Source: Haloterrigena turkmenica DSM 5511
GTDB lineage: Archaea > Halobacteriota > Halobacteria > Halobacteriales > Natrialbaceae
NCBI RefSeq assembly: GCF_000025325.1
Contig: NC_013743.1
Coordinates: forward strand, 2,666,001-2,730,000
DNA: 64,000 nt
Direction: 5' to 3'
Of the stretch, positions 26,850-34,283 are shown piece by piece (the first letter of the stretch is position 1; each line of letters opens with the position of its first letter). Made by a program: the position numbers and the translations under genes. The notes below the pieces were generated by a model, which made no database searches, was not told the DNA's origin, and saw only the letters and a program-made list of their open reading frames with translations.

Positions 26850-28193
26850 ATGGTACTAGCCAGCACAGAACGGTATGATCCATCGAACGTTCCACGAATA
26901 ACTGGACGAGCCGTGATACTCGGTGGGAGTATCGCCGGGCTCGCTGCTGCTAGAGTCGTTTCCGACGTATTCGATGAGGTCACCGTCCTCGAACAAGATC
27001 CGCTACCTGATACCCCTGCGATGCGGGATGGTGCGCCACAGACCAGCCATCCTCACGTGTTGCTGGAGGCGGGACGAACGACGCTGGAGGACTACTTCCC
27101 CGGATTCAGCGAAGACGTCATCCGGAGCGGCGGGCTCATGATCGATGCTGCAACGGAAATGAAGTACTACGAGAACGGCGGCTTCTTTGCGGACGGACCG
27201 AACCAACTCCCGATGCTCTGTGCCAGCAGAGCGCTCTTTGAGCACGTCGTCCGCGAACGCGTTCGCGGACTCCCGAACGTCGCCCTTTCCGACGGCTGCC
27301 GGTTCATCAACTACACGTTTACGCCGGGAGACGGTGTGACGGGTGTCAGGTACCGCGACGAGAACGGAACGGAAAGAACGCTTTCAGCAACTCTCGTCGT
27401 CGATGCGACCGGCCGGACCAGCCGCACGCCCGATTGGCTCGAAAAGAATGGATTCGAAGCGCCGGACGTAGACGAGGTACGCGTTGATGTGACGTACAGC
27501 ACAATCCGGCTTGATCGCCCACCGGACGAACGAACGGTCTTGTTCGTTCCGCCGTCCCCACCACGAACTCGAGGGGCGGCGGCGATCCCAATCGAAGACG
27601 AGCAAGCAGAGTTCATCATACAGGGAATCCACGGCGACGACGCCCCGGTTGAGCGCGATGCGTTCCTCGAGGTCGCAAACAGCTTTCCGGTGCCCGAAGT
27701 AGGGAGACTCCCGACGGAACGCGAGTGGGCCTCCGAGGGGATCCATCACTATCCGTTCCCGTCGAGCATTCGACGCCACTATGACGGCCTCGCGGAATTC
27801 CCTGATGGACTCGTCGTGACCGGCGACGCGATCGCCAGCTTCAACCCGGTGTACGGACAGGGAATGTCGGTCGGCGCTCTGGATGCCCTCCTGTTACACC
27901 ACACGCTTGCAGAGACCGAACGCAACGGTCTCGCGCGTGAGTTCTTCTCGAGCGTCGCTGATCTGATAGACGAGGCGTGGCAGTTAGCCGTGGGTGCCGA
28001 TTTCGAGTTTCCGCAGACGACCGGACCCAAACCCCGGGGAACGGATCTCTTCAACCGGTATGTGAACCGACTGATCCGGAGCGCCCACACGGACGGTGAA
28101 CTCACGGATGCGTTCTACCGCGTATTCAGGCTGGAGCGGTCCGTCACTACGCTGTTGCGCCCCGGTGTCGTACGGCGAGTGCTACGACCGTAG
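26850..28193 (+). CDS. FAD-dependent monooxygenase/oxidoreductase
   Basis: A 447-residue flavoprotein. An N-terminal Rossmann motif, VILGGSIAGLAAARVV (23-38), and the later GDAIASFNPVYGQGMSVGA (about 327-345) with the FAD-pyrophosphate Asp mark the PHBH/squalene-epoxidase-like group of NAD(P)H-dependent monooxygenases. A central VVDATGRTSRTPDWL block (the conserved DG-like motif is DATG) fits too. The substrate is unknown; the FAD-linked GQGMS is typical of aromatic or lipid hydroxylases and of geranylgeranyl-type reductases. Codon use is visibly less GC-biased than in neighbours and the 5' flank is AT-rich, suggesting lateral acquisition. No partner genes flank it. Confidence 0.85.
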   Translation: MVLASTERYDPSNVPRITGRAVILGGSIAGLAAARVVSDVFDEVTVLEQDPLPDTPAMRDGAPQTSHPHVLLEAGRTTLEDYFPGFSEDVIRSGGLMIDAATEMKYYENGGFFADGPNQLPMLCASRALFEHVVRERVRGLPNVALSDGCRFINYTFTPGDGVTGVRYRDENGTERTLSATLVVDATGRTSRTPDWLEKNGFEAPDVDEVRVDVTYSTIRLDRPPDERTVLFVPPSPPRTRGAAAIPIEDEQAEFIIQGIHGDDAPVERDAFLEVANSFPVPEVGRLPTEREWASEGIHHYPFPSSIRRHYDGLAEFPDGLVVTGDAIASFNPVYGQGMSVGALDALLLHHTLAETERNGLAREFFSSVADLIDEAWQLAVGADFEFPQTTGPKPRGTDLFNRYVNRLIRSAHTDGELTDAFYRVFRLERSVTTLLRPGVVRRVLRP

Positions 28194-28596
28194 CGTTTCT
28201 TTTCATAGGCAACGGTCTGCCACCAGCGCCACCTAATAGATTATCCCGCTCGACCACCGAGAACCGATATACAGTGGTGCGACCAACCCACGAGACCGTC
28301 TGGAAGCGATGGTGTAAGTGTCAGAACCCGAACCCCGAAGATGAAAGCGACGTGACCGACGACCCCTTCCGGCCGAACACGCATCTGGCCGACAGCGATC
28401 CGAACCCCGCCAACGCGCTGGTGACGGTGGATGCCGATATCGCGGCCTTCGGACCAGGATAAGAGTGGTACGCCGCTTCAAATCCGACACCTCAGCGCTG
28501 TCGCGATTTCGTCTGTACTGAACGCGAGTTTCAGCGTTCGCCCCGAACACCGAACCTATACCGTTCTCAATTGATATTGAAGCAGATTCACCGGCG
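28194..28596. other. Intergenic region with one doubtful micro-ORF
   Basis: Between the FAD enzyme and a convergent UspA gene. Apart from the doubtful ORF at 28352-28462 I see nothing. Base composition returns to the chromosomal average within it. Confidence 0.5.
28352..28462 (+). CDS. Doubtful micro-ORF
   Basis: A GTG-initiated 36-codon frame giving a polar, Asp/Pro/Asn-rich peptide starting MTDDPFRPNTHLADSD. An in-frame GTG 78 nt upstream (28274) gives a 62-residue version with a CKCQN segment. No recognisable domain. Codon positions look chromosome-like (third-position GC), which is the only support; it could also be a gene fragment. Confidence 0.22.
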   Translation: MTDDPFRPNTHLADSDPNPANALVTVDADIAAFGPG

Positions 28597-29079
28597 TTAT
28601 CCTGCCTCACCGTCGCCCTCGTCTCCGGCGGAGACGACCGTCACCGGCCGGTCGCTCTCGAGGATCACCGCCTGGACGACGCTGCCGAACAGCACCTTCC
28701 CAACGGGCGAGCGCTCGCCGACGCCGAGCACGATCGCGTCGCTGTCGAGTTCCGCGGCGGCCTCGAGGATCATCTCGGGCGCTTCGCCCGTCGTCTCGTG
28801 GATCGCGTACTCGACGCCGACCGCCTCGAGGACGTCGGCCGCAGTTTCGACGGACGCCGGGAGCCGCTGGACGTTCCTGACGTTTTCGGCCATCTCCTCG
28901 GCGTACTCGTCGGAGAAGCCACCGGCCGCCCACTCGGCGTCGGGTGCCGTCACCTCCTCGTGGACGTGGAGGACGTCGACGCGGATCTCCGCGGCGGCCG
29001 CCGGCAGGTCGCCGACCGCCTCGGCCTGGGCGCGGGCTCGCGATTCGTGTTCGTCGACCGGGAGCAGGACGCGATACAT
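28597..29079 (-). CDS. Universal stress protein, UspA family
   Basis: A 160-residue single-domain Usp. It begins MYRVLLPVDEHESRARAQAEAV, and the ATP-type loop near the C-terminus reads GVGERSPVGKVLFGSVVQAVI (first part G-x2-x-..-G-x4-GS), followed by DRPVTVVSAGD. Thus it is probably a nucleotide-binding Usp. The last ten residues are Gly/Asp/Glu-rich. Role in stress response is inferred only from the family. Start ATG at 29079, preceding the MFS gene on the same strand by 63 bp. Confidence 0.9.
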   Translation of the reverse strand: MYRVLLPVDEHESRARAQAEAVGDLPAAAAEIRVDVLHVHEEVTAPDAEWAAGGFSDEYAEEMAENVRNVQRLPASVETAADVLEAVGVEYAIHETTGEAPEMILEAAAELDSDAIVLGVGERSPVGKVLFGSVVQAVILESDRPVTVVSAGDEGDGEAG

Positions 29080-29142
29080 GTGCTACCGTACGTCGTGCGG
29101 GTTCTAAAGTCGTCCTCCGGTTCGCAGCCGAGCGCCGACCCG

Positions 29143-30339
29143 TCACTCCCGCATCGCCGGTTCGTCGACCGGGGGCTCGAGGCGCACGGCGTAGACTAAC
29201 AGGCCGGCGGCGAGGGCGGTGCCGGCGGCGAGCAGCCACCACGAGGCGCGGTAGCCGACGGAATCGGCGAGGTAGCCGAACGCGGGCGGCGCGACGACGG
29301 AGCCGGCGACCAGGGAGAGCTGGCCGCCGGCGGTCGCACCCCCCATCTCGTCGGCGGTGACCAGCGTCGCCATGTAGGAGTAGTAGACGCCCGTGTTCCC
29401 GAGAACGAAGAACCCCAGCGCCGAGAAGGCGACGGCGGCCGCCACGGGCGTCGCGGTCGCGGCGACGACGACGAACAGGAGGGCGCCCGCGAGCGCCTGG
29501 ACGATCAGGATCGCGCCGATCCGAACGTGGGGTTCACCCGGTAGATTATCGCTCAGCCAGCCGCCGGCGAGGCGGCCGACGCTGCCGAACAGTTGGACCA
29601 GCGCGAGGACGACGCCGCCGCCGGCGATCGAGGCGCCGATCGATTCCTCGAGGTACAACACCGTGTAGCCCGTCGTGGTGAACAGCGCCGCGCCGAGGAA
29701 GAAGCCGGCCGCGACGAGCACGCGGTAGGGGCGATTGTGCGACAGTGCCCGGAAGTCCGGATACTCCGCTCGCCCGCCTTCGCCCGCGCTGCGGTAGCAG
29801 ACGGCGAAGATGATGGCGACGACGAGAGCGGACCCGGCGGCGATCAGGAAGCCCGCCTGCCAGAAGAGCGCGCCCGCCAACCCGGTCACGAGGAGGGCGC
29901 TGATACCGCTGCCGGCGGTGACGCCGACCTGTTTGATCCCTAGCGCGAGGTTCTGGCGGCCCGCCGCGATGGCGTCGTAGATCGCCTTGTTCGTCCCCGG
30001 AATCGCCGTCGCGTACGTCGACCCGAGGCCGAACGCCGCCGCGAGTAGGAGGGGGTACGTTGGCGCGCCGGCGACCAGCGCGGCGCCGACTCCGAGACCG
30101 ACGAGGCCGACGACCAGCGTTCGTCCCTCGCCGAAGCGGTCGATGACAGCTCCGACCGGCAGGAGCCAGACCGCGTAGCCCAGGGTGAGCGCCGTCACGA
30201 CGAGACCGACGCCGAACCGCGAGAGGCCGAACTCGTCGCGGAAGAACGGCGTCGCCGCGAAGACCGTGTAATAACAGATGCTCGCCGACACCTGCCACAG
30301 CGTCACGAGCGAGACCGTCCGCCAGTACGACCGGTCCAT
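29143..30339 (-). CDS. MFS transporter
   Basis: A 398-residue 12-helix major facilitator. Loop 2-3 has PVGAVIDRFGEGRTL, the MFS signature, with its counterpart GGWLSDNLPGE in the second half; GTNKAIYDAIAAGRQNLALGIKQVG in helix 4-5 resembles carriers of the CynX/NarK/oxalate-formate side of the family. The substrate is unknown. Start ATG at 30339. The tautomerase-like gene lies upstream on the same strand (112 bp), which allows but does not prove a shared transcript. Confidence 0.85.
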   Translation of the reverse strand: MDRSYWRTVSLVTLWQVSASICYYTVFAATPFFRDEFGLSRFGVGLVVTALTLGYAVWLLPVGAVIDRFGEGRTLVVGLVGLGVGAALVAGAPTYPLLLAAAFGLGSTYATAIPGTNKAIYDAIAAGRQNLALGIKQVGVTAGSGISALLVTGLAGALFWQAGFLIAAGSALVVAIIFAVCYRSAGEGGRAEYPDFRALSHNRPYRVLVAAGFFLGAALFTTTGYTVLYLEESIGASIAGGGVVLALVQLFGSVGRLAGGWLSDNLPGEPHVRIGAILIVQALAGALLFVVVAATATPVAAAVAFSALGFFVLGNTGVYYSYMATLVTADEMGGATAGGQLSLVAGSVVAPPAFGYLADSVGYRASWWLLAAGTALAAGLLVYAVRLEPPVDEPAMRE

Positions 30340-30450
30340 CGGACGTTGCGGCCTTCCTCGAGGACGCGCTTGACTGTCCCGGTAGCGGAGACGGGTTCCG
30401 GGTCACACCAACCGCGCGCTCGTCGCCGGCACTACTCGCGTTACGTGTCG

Positions 30451-30837
30451 TTACTCGCCTTCCTCGTCGCCGTCCCACTCGCCGCCCACGCGGTCGACGC
30501 CCATCATGTGCTCTCCGGGGTGTTCGGTGAAGACGACCTTCGCGTTTTCCTCCGGGACGCCAAACGTCTCGCAGACGTACGCCATCGTCTCGAGCGCGAA
30601 GGCGCGCTTGCGCTCGAACGGTCGGCCGCGCCGGATCTCGGCGTCGAGGAAAACGATCGGCCCGTCGACCGCGCGCCCGAGGTGGAGGTCGGCCGGGTCG
30701 CGCTCGCGGATCGTCACCGCGACGTGGCCCGCCGTCGTCTCCATCTCCGTCGTGTAGAGGTCCGTCACCCGGTCGGCCAGCGCCGTCTTTTCCTCGGACG
30801 ACGGCGACAGCGTCGTATCGAACTGTAAGAGCGGCAT
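30451..30837 (-). CDS. Tautomerase-like (4-oxalocrotonate tautomerase/MIF fold) protein
   Basis: A 128-residue protein that starts MPLLQFDTTLS. After Met removal the N-terminal Pro would be the catalytic base as in 4-oxalocrotonate tautomerase. The rest is longer than 4-OT (62 aa) and matches the two-unit MIF/MSAD-like length, with EEKTALADRVTDLYTTEM as the first helix, HVAVTIRE as a strand, and FALETMAYVCETFGVPEEN as the second helix. The substrate is unknown. Start ATG at 30837 is fixed by the required Pro2. Confidence 0.75.
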   Translation of the reverse strand: MPLLQFDTTLSPSSEEKTALADRVTDLYTTEMETTAGHVAVTIRERDPADLHLGRAVDGPIVFLDAEIRRGRPFERKRAFALETMAYVCETFGVPEENAKVVFTEHPGEHMMGVDRVGGEWDGDEEGE

Positions 30838-31044
30838 ACCTCGAGTAGAGCGCCCGGACAGTTGGCGATTTCGCCGCTCCCTCGGAAGCGACGAGCGATA
30901 GCCGAGCGGTGGCGCGGCGACTACAGGAATACAACTCAATTCGTGTTGTATGCCTCTAATCCATAGTGTATGGCATTCGTGATTGTCTCTGGAATGTGGT
31001 GAAATCGGTACCGTTTACACCCTCAATCTGGAAGCGCTAGAAAA

Positions 31045-32868
31045 ATGGTGCGCAACTCTCGGAAAACGCTTCAAAAGTTCACCCGAGCCCTCTGGGCGTC
31101 GCTGTGGAAACTCAACGCCCAGACGAAAGCATACCTCACGCTCGACGCACCGATGATCCTCGAGGACATGGACGGCGTCTCCGAGGAGGAGAAACGCCTC
31201 GCGCGACGGGTCTTCCCGGACGGCGGCCGCGATTCGGGCGACGACACTGCAGCCGACGCCCGGACCGCCGCGGATGGGTCCGGGGGCGGTGATGGTCCCG
31301 GCGACCGCGGCGACCGAGGCGACGACGGGTCACCCTTCGACGTCGGCGGGACGTACGATCTGCGCCAGCGGATCGGCTTCGTCCTCGGGCCGCTCCTGTT
31401 CGCGCTGATCTTCCTCTCGCCGACGCCCGACGGTCTCTCGGCGGCGGGGAAGGCCGTCGCCGCCGTCACCGCGTGGGTCGCCGTCTGGTGGATGTCCGAG
31501 GCGATTCCGATCCCCGCCACGTCGCTGTTGCCGATCGTCCTCTTTCCGCTGACCGGCGCGCTCCCGGTCGCGGACACGACGCCGTCGTACGGCCACCCGC
31601 TGATCTTCCTCTTCATGGGCGGGTTCTTCCTCGCGATGGCGATGCAGCGGTGGGGGCTCCACCGCCGGATCGCCCTGCGGACGATCAAGGCCGTCGGCAC
31701 CGAGCCCTCGCGGCTCATCCTCGGGTTCATGCTCGCGACCGCGTTCCTCTCGATGTGGGTCTCGAACAGCGCGACCGTCATGATGATGGTCCCCATCGCG
31801 CTGGCAGTCATCTACCAGACCGCCGATCTGGTCGACGAGACCGGCCTCGAGGTCGACACGAGCGAGGGGAACTTCTCCTTCGGCATCGCCCTGATGCTCT
31901 GTATCGCCTACGGCGCCTCGGTCGGCGGCGTCTCGACGCTGATCGGCACGCCGCCGAACGTCCTCTTCGCGGGACAGGCCGACGCGCTCTTCGATCAGTC
32001 GGTCTCCTTCGCCGAGTGGATGCTCTACGGCGTCCCCATCTCGGCGGTCGGCCTCGTCGCCGTCTACACCTACGTCACCCGCGCGGTGTCGCCGCAGTTC
32101 GACGAACTCCCCGCCGGCGCGGACACGATCGATCGCGAACTCGAGCGACTCGGGCCGATGGACAGACAGGAGAAGCTGGTCGCCGTCGTCTTCGCCGGCA
32201 TGGCCGTCAGCTGGATCGGCGGCAGCCTGATCGATCCGCTCCTCGGGATCGCGCCGCCGGAGGACGCCGACACTATCGTCGCGATCGGCGGCGCGATGGT
32301 CCTCTTTACGCTGCCGACGTCGACGCCGGACGGCGATCACACCTTCCTGCTCGACTGGACGAACGCCGTCGACATCCCGTGGGGGGTCATCCTCCTGTTC
32401 GGTGGCGGCCTCGCCATCGCCTCCGGTTTCGGCGACACCGGTCTCGCGGCTTGGATCGGCGAACAGCTCCAAGCCCTCGAGGGGGTCTCGATGATCCTCG
32501 TCCTGTTCGCCGTCGTCTTCATGACGATCTTCCTGACGGAGGTCACCTCGAACACGGCGACGACGGCGATGCTGATGCCTATCTTGGCCGGCGTCGCGGT
32601 CGGTATCGGCGTCCATCCGTTCGGACTGATGATCGCGGGGGCGACCGCGGCGTCGTTCGCGTTCATGCTACCCGTCGCGACCCCGCCGAACGCGATCGTC
32701 TTCGGTAGCGGCTACATCTCGCTGCCCCAGATGGCTCGCATCGGGTTTGGACTCAACGTCATCGGCATCGCGTTGATCACGCTCATCGCCTTCGCGTGGC
32801 TCCCCCTCGCCTGGGGGATCGACATCACGACGCTGCCGACCGAGTTCGTCGAGGCCTGGGAGGCCTAA
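31045..32868 (+). CDS. SLC13/DASS-family anion:Na+ symporter
   Basis: A 607-residue carrier of the divalent anion:sodium symporter family (dicarboxylates, sulfate). The two substrate/Na+ loops are clear: VSNSATVMMMVPIALAV (about 237-253) and TSNTATTAMLMPILAG (about 506-521), and MPVATPPNAIVF-like ending as LPVATPPNAIVFGSG near 545. An N-terminal cytoplasmic extension of about 110 residues, Asp/Gly-rich, precedes the first helix. The start is the ATG at 31045. The substrate cannot be fixed; the SNT motif fits C4-dicarboxylates or phosphate/sulfate. It is divergent from the tautomerase gene. Confidence 0.9.
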   Translation: MVRNSRKTLQKFTRALWASLWKLNAQTKAYLTLDAPMILEDMDGVSEEEKRLARRVFPDGGRDSGDDTAADARTAADGSGGGDGPGDRGDRGDDGSPFDVGGTYDLRQRIGFVLGPLLFALIFLSPTPDGLSAAGKAVAAVTAWVAVWWMSEAIPIPATSLLPIVLFPLTGALPVADTTPSYGHPLIFLFMGGFFLAMAMQRWGLHRRIALRTIKAVGTEPSRLILGFMLATAFLSMWVSNSATVMMMVPIALAVIYQTADLVDETGLEVDTSEGNFSFGIALMLCIAYGASVGGVSTLIGTPPNVLFAGQADALFDQSVSFAEWMLYGVPISAVGLVAVYTYVTRAVSPQFDELPAGADTIDRELERLGPMDRQEKLVAVVFAGMAVSWIGGSLIDPLLGIAPPEDADTIVAIGGAMVLFTLPTSTPDGDHTFLLDWTNAVDIPWGVILLFGGGLAIASGFGDTGLAAWIGEQLQALEGVSMILVLFAVVFMTIFLTEVTSNTATTAMLMPILAGVAVGIGVHPFGLMIAGATAASFAFMLPVATPPNAIVFGSGYISLPQMARIGFGLNVIGIALITLIAFAWLPLAWGIDITTLPTEFVEAWEA

Positions 32869-32966
32869 CCGACACGCATTATTTCCATTGGTAATCGGAT
32901 TCCGAGCGGCTGGGAACCGGGTGTGAGGTTCATACGGTCTGCGGCAGTTCGTTCGTGTGAGACGGT

Positions 32967-33242
32967 ATGCCAGACGGCGAGTTCACACAGCAGGAGCGGG
33001 CCCGAGTGATCCTCGAGGCGCTCGCAGAGACGAGTCAAGCGACGACCACCGAACTAGCGACGGCCCTCGAGGCACACCCGATAACCGTCGAGCGCCACTG
33101 CCGGGCGCTCCAGCGGGCCGGACACGTCCGCCGCTGTCCGGGCGGCGCATACGCGCTCGTCGAGACCGATCTCGGCTCGAGCGCGCCGACGCCCGACGAC
33201 GCGGCCGTCGGCCAACAGCGTTCGACGAACCCCGCCGACTGA
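32967..33242 (+). CDS. Small winged-helix DNA-binding protein
   Basis: A 91-residue soluble protein. Residues 8-65 read as a winged helix-turn-helix: ERARVILEALAETSQ, TTTELATALEAHPITVERHCRALQ (recognition helix) and HVRRCPGGAYALVE (wing). It resembles the DNA-binding half of MarR/ArsR-type haloarchaeal regulators, without an effector domain. The tail (66-91) is polar. It follows the SLC13 gene by 98 bp in the same direction and might regulate it; that is inference. Confidence 0.7.
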   Translation: MPDGEFTQQERARVILEALAETSQATTTELATALEAHPITVERHCRALQRAGHVRRCPGGAYALVETDLGSSAPTPDDAAVGQQRSTNPAD

Positions 33243-33578
33243 TCGACGCCCTCGAGCGGCGAGCGACATCCCATAGCTCATCGAACCACCCCGTGGCATC
33301 CAGTCGCTCACCGACCGTACTCGATCCCGTCTCGCCGCTCGAACGGGCGTCTGTCGCGCGGTCGAGGTCCCGCTCGTCCTCACTGGCTGCCGGCTCATTC
33401 GATACTCCGATTCTTCCCGACTCGCACGCACGGATTTAGTACGACTGATCGTTTTCATCACGATCGTTCGAATGTCAACACCGTTGTCGGCAAATTGAAG
33501 GCCTCAGTTTCGGGAATTATTGATAGTAATTACATTTAACACTTATGACGTGATGGGGCCGCATGAGGGAGCACTGGA
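33243..33578. other. Intergenic region leading to the micro-ORF cluster
   Basis: No gene recognised. The last 80 bp become AT-rich, with the imperfect palindrome AATTA-N7-TAATT (33515-33531) and a TATA-like CATTTAACA (33533-33541), about 40 nt before the GTG at 33579. Confidence 0.45.
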
Positions 33579-33716
33579 GTGGGGCACTCAGATACGACCG
33601 ACGCGACCAGAGCTATCGATCTGGTCTTCGAGTGGCGGCGACTCTGTCACGCCTGCGGGGAGCGAAAGCGGTTCAACAGACTGATCTGTGACGACTGTCG
33701 CGAACGCTATCTTTGA
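33579..33716 (+). CDS. Micro zinc-ribbon protein 1 (45 aa)
   Basis: Translates to a 45-residue peptide with two CxxC pairs: CHACGERKRF at residues 24-33 and CDDC at 38-41, an almost complete minimal zinc ribbon (C-x2-C-x11-C-x2-C). An in-frame stop 12 bp upstream fixes the GTG at 33579 as start. The sequence is otherwise basic and unlike the acidic proteome. Its CxxCGERK block is shared with the opposite-strand ORF at 33824-33946. Its 3' 29 bp overlap the next micro-ORF in another frame. Not proven to be expressed. Confidence 0.55.
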   Translation: MGHSDTTDATRAIDLVFEWRRLCHACGERKRFNRLICDDCRERYL

Positions 33717-33804
33717 ACGAGAGCGTCCCGCCGTTTACGTCGAGGAGAATATCACAACGTGTGACTACTGCGGACACGGTGGCCCGCGGCACGCTGCCTG
33801 CTAG
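33688..33804 (+). CDS. Micro zinc-knuckle-like protein 2 (38 aa)
   Basis: A 38-residue peptide starting at GTG 33688 (in-frame stop six bases upstream), overlapping the previous micro-ORF by 29 bp. The first 23 residues form a short helix-like segment FERERPAVYVEENI; the C-terminus CDYCGHGGPRHAAC gives C-x2-C-x6-H-x2-C, the ligand set of a CCHC knuckle. The overlap and order suggest translational coupling with ORF 1. It is too short to be sure, but the ligand spacing is not expected by chance. Confidence 0.45.
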   Translation: MTTVANAIFERERPAVYVEENITTCDYCGHGGPRHAAC

Positions 33805-33823
33805 CGTCGTCGGTTCGATTTCC

Positions 33824-33946
33824 CTATAGACTCCCGTCCCCCATACTCCGGAGTTGTTCACAGTTAGGGCACCGAGCGGAGCCATCTATTTGAGCGAATT
33901 TCCGCTCCCCACATACAGAACAGCTACCATCAGGATACCGAACCAT
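33824..33946 (-). CDS. Micro zinc-ribbon protein 3 (40 aa), opposite strand
   Basis: Read on the minus strand from ATG 33946 (in-frame stop 12-15 bp upstream) a 40-residue peptide: CSVCGERKF at residues 9-17 and CPNC at 26-29, C-x2-C-x13-C-x2-C. The CxxCGERK(F) block is the same as in ORF 1 (CHACGERKRF), so the two look like paralogs on opposite strands. Codon use is more AT-rich than neighbours. It converges on the end of ORF 2 (19 bp between stops). Confidence 0.55.
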   Translation of the reverse strand: MVRYPDGSCSVCGERKFAQIDGSARCPNCEQLRSMGDGSL

Positions 33947-33960
33947 ACTGCCTTGTGATC

Positions 33961-34035
33961 AGAAGGACTGTATAAGTCTTCTGTTGACATCCTTGTCGCG
34001 CTGAAGCGCAAGGCTACCCACGTTGAGTGGGGTAG
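33961..34035. mobile_element. IS200/IS605 (IS1341-type) terminus-like hairpin run, probable relic
   Basis: Three successive hairpins: AGAAG-g-ACT/AGTCTTCT (33961-33982), CCTT-GTC-GCGC-TGAA-GCGC-AAGG (33991-34013) and CTACCCAC/GTGgGGTAG (34014-34035). The block TTGACATCC followed by a GCGC hairpin and a run of C residues is the pattern I know from the ends of haloarchaeal IS1341-type elements, where it overlaps the guide RNA of TnpB. No tnpB frame remains nearby, so this is a remnant or a MITE/PATE-like piece; 34036-34283 shows no recognisable gene. Confidence 0.45.
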
Positions 34036-34283
34036 AGTTGTCGCTACCCGTCGGATAGCCACTGACTGTGCCTCGGATAGTTATTCACGTAATGTGATAT
34101 TGCGTGAATCCGTTTCCCACTCTGAATGAGGTTGTATCGCCATCTGGCAGATTCATCCCTGTCCGCAAAACGCACGGCTGTCCAGTTGCAACGGGAGAGC
34201 AACGCTCTCGCCGTTCCCGAAGGGGAGGGAGTCTCCGGCAATCGCACGGACACCGTCACAGCTGAACTCGAGTACCGGATTTT

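Noticed and set aside
26687-26878. 63-codon frame before the FAD enzyme
   Set aside because: It lies in the AT-rich promoter region, overlaps the start of the flavoprotein gene out of frame and has no recognisable motif.
31330-32616. 428-codon minus-strand frame
   Set aside because: Antisense shadow of the SLC13 carrier; Arg/Asp/Glu-rich with no fold.
33673-33885. 70-codon minus-strand frame across the micro-ORFs
   Set aside because: No Cys pairs or domain; the shorter frames on both strands carry clear zinc-ligand spacing and are preferred.
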